From Arthrobacter sp. 9AX (GTDB lineage Bacteria; Actinomycetota; Actinomycetes; Actinomycetales; Micrococcaceae), in contig NZ_LR733293.1 in the NCBI RefSeq assembly GCF_902506095.1, positions 1,443,103 through 1,507,102 on the forward strand: a stretch of DNA of 64,000 nucleotides, in the 5' to 3' direction. Under the pieces are notes generated by a model, which saw only the letters and a list, made by a program, of their open reading frames with translations, was not told the DNA's origin and made no database searches. The translations under genes and the position numbers were made by a program. Positions 63,109-64,000 of this stretch are shown in pieces (within the stretch, counting starts at the first letter, position 1; each line of letters opens with the position of its first letter).

Positions 63109-64000
63109 ATGACGCCAGCCGAGGATCCCGTAACGCCCGACCCTCAACAGCCAGTACGGCAGCCAACCGCCCCGCCCGTACCGGCGCAGGCAGGGCCGCC
63201 GCTGCGGGTCCTGACGGACCGTGAGCTGGACCAGGACATTCCCTACGGCGTGCGCATCGCCGCTTCCTGGGCCTGGCGGCTGGGCCTCATCCTCCTGGTG
63301 GCCGGTGCCTTGGTCTGGCTGCTGCGGCAGGTCAGCTTCCTGATCATCCCGGTGATGGTGGCCGCGCTCCTCGCAGGCCTCCTCAGCCCGGTGACCGCCT
63401 GGCTGCGGCGGCGGGGACTTCCCGGTGGCCTCGCGGTGGCCGTGACGGTCCTCGGATTCATCGGACTGATCGTGGGCTCCCTGGCACTGGTGGGCAGGCA
63501 GCTCCTCATCGGATTCGGTGAGCTCTGGTCCCAAGCGCTGGAGGGCGTGAAGCAGGTCCAGGACTGGCTTTCGGCCGGACCCCTGCACCTGACCGCCGCC
63601 CAGATTGACCAGTACGTCAAGGAAGCCACCGACGCGCTGCAGAGCAACAGCAGCAGCATCCTCAGCGGCGCCCTGTCCTTCGGCAGCACCGCAGGCCACT
63701 TCGCCGCGGGAATGCTCCTGGCGCTGTTTGTGACGATTTTCTTCCTCCTCGAAGGCGACCGCATCTGGGCCTTCCTGGTCCGGCTCCTGCCCAGGAAAGC
63801 CCGGGCCGCGGCGTTCGGCGCAGGGCGGAAGGGCTGGTCGTCCATGGTCAGCTACGCCCGGATCCAGCTGTTCGTCGCCATGGTGGACGCCGTGGGCATC
63901 GGTGTCGGTGCCGCCATCATCGGTGTGCCCCTGGCCCTGCCGCTTGGCGTCCTGGTGTTCATTGGCTCCTTCATCCCGGTGGTGGGTGCCCTGGTCACCG
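63109..64000 (+). CDS. AI-2E family transporter (runs off right edge)
   Basis: The first 297 residues of a PerM/AI-2E family membrane protein. After a Pro-rich cytoplasmic start (residues 1-45) come hydrophobic helices (LGLILLVAGALVWLLRQVSFLIIPVMVA, LAVAVTVLGFIGLIVGSLALVG), a long soluble loop at about 130-185, then further helices ending at GVLVFIGSFIPVVGALVT, the conserved family segment. The family exports diverse small molecules; the AI-2 link does not extend to all members. Truncated by the window. Confidence 0.9.
   Translation, partial: MTPAEDPVTPDPQQPVRQPTAPPVPAQAGPPLRVLTDRELDQDIPYGVRIAASWAWRLGLILLVAGALVWLLRQVSFLIIPVMVAALLAGLLSPVTAWLRRRGLPGGLAVAVTVLGFIGLIVGSLALVGRQLLIGFGELWSQALEGVKQVQDWLSAGPLHLTAAQIDQYVKEATDALQSNSSSILSGALSFGSTAGHFAAGMLLALFVTIFFLLEGDRIWAFLVRLLPRKARAAAFGAGRKGWSSMVSYARIQLFVAMVDAVGIGVGAAIIGVPLALPLGVLVFIGSFIPVVGALVT

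Overview
The window reads as chromosomal DNA of a high-GC Gram-positive soil actinobacterium, most likely an Arthrobacter/Pseudarthrobacter-type member of the Micrococcales. This is inferred from the strong G/C third-position bias (long shadow ORFs on most antisense strands), frequent GTG/TTG starts, many apparently leaderless genes, the glyA-folD and eno-ftsB-DUF501-ppx gene orders, and the sugar, nucleoside and amino-acid uptake repertoire. I see no insertion sequence, prophage, CRISPR array, rRNA or plasmid gene. The region is core and catabolic chromosome rather than an island.

Layout. 1-718: start of an FtsX/MacB-type permease running off the left edge. 970-6327 (minus): ROK repressor plus a ChvE/MmsAB multiple-monosaccharide ABC importer; the two promoters share a GTCAA-N4-TTAAC palindrome. 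6488-12333: a lysine (or arginine) oxidative-decarboxylation module made of a DavA-like amidase, a PucR regulator, a cationic amino-acid permease (frameshifted) and a DavB-like monooxygenase. 12365-16939: gamma-carbonic anhydrase, methyltransferase, purU, then a ZTP riboswitch in front of glyA-folD. 17071-19727: DrrA-type ABC exporter with one frameshifted permease. 19869-24865: membrane protein, exonuclease III, trpS, 2'-5' RNA ligase-like protein, YihY, hydrolase. 25031-28568: sdhCDAB. 28833-33356: mannose-1-phosphate guanylyltransferase, M20 amidohydrolase, and ohrR-ohr-oxidoreductase. 33613-44277: nucleoside uptake and salvage (BMP lipoprotein, ABC ATPase, two permeases, cdd, deoA, two DedA proteins, add, mazG). 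44411-49528: eno, FtsB-like divisome protein, DUF501, ppx, mycosin-like protease. 49589-52314: NDH-2 with a Rex-like operator, an ACT-GNAT fusion, and a short tRNA with a UAA anticodon. 52529-58151: branched-chain amino-acid uptake, with livK facing livHMGF. 58594 to the end: Bax1-I protein, galT-galK divergent from galM, and a truncated AI-2E family protein.

The genes mostly form catabolic uptake-plus-degradation cassettes under local repressors (ROK, PucR, OhrR) and redox or carbon control (Rex-like and CRP-like sites), joined to central metabolism (eno, sdh, ndh, one-carbon metabolism). Three conserved genes carry small frame-disrupting indels (about 9955, 18303 and 33930). These are either sequencing errors or recent inactivation. 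The observations most worth following are the class I tRNA with a UAA anticodon beside an ACT-GNAT fusion, the paired ROK operators, the Rex and OhrR operator architectures, the purU/riboswitch divergent arrangement, and the DavAB-like module.
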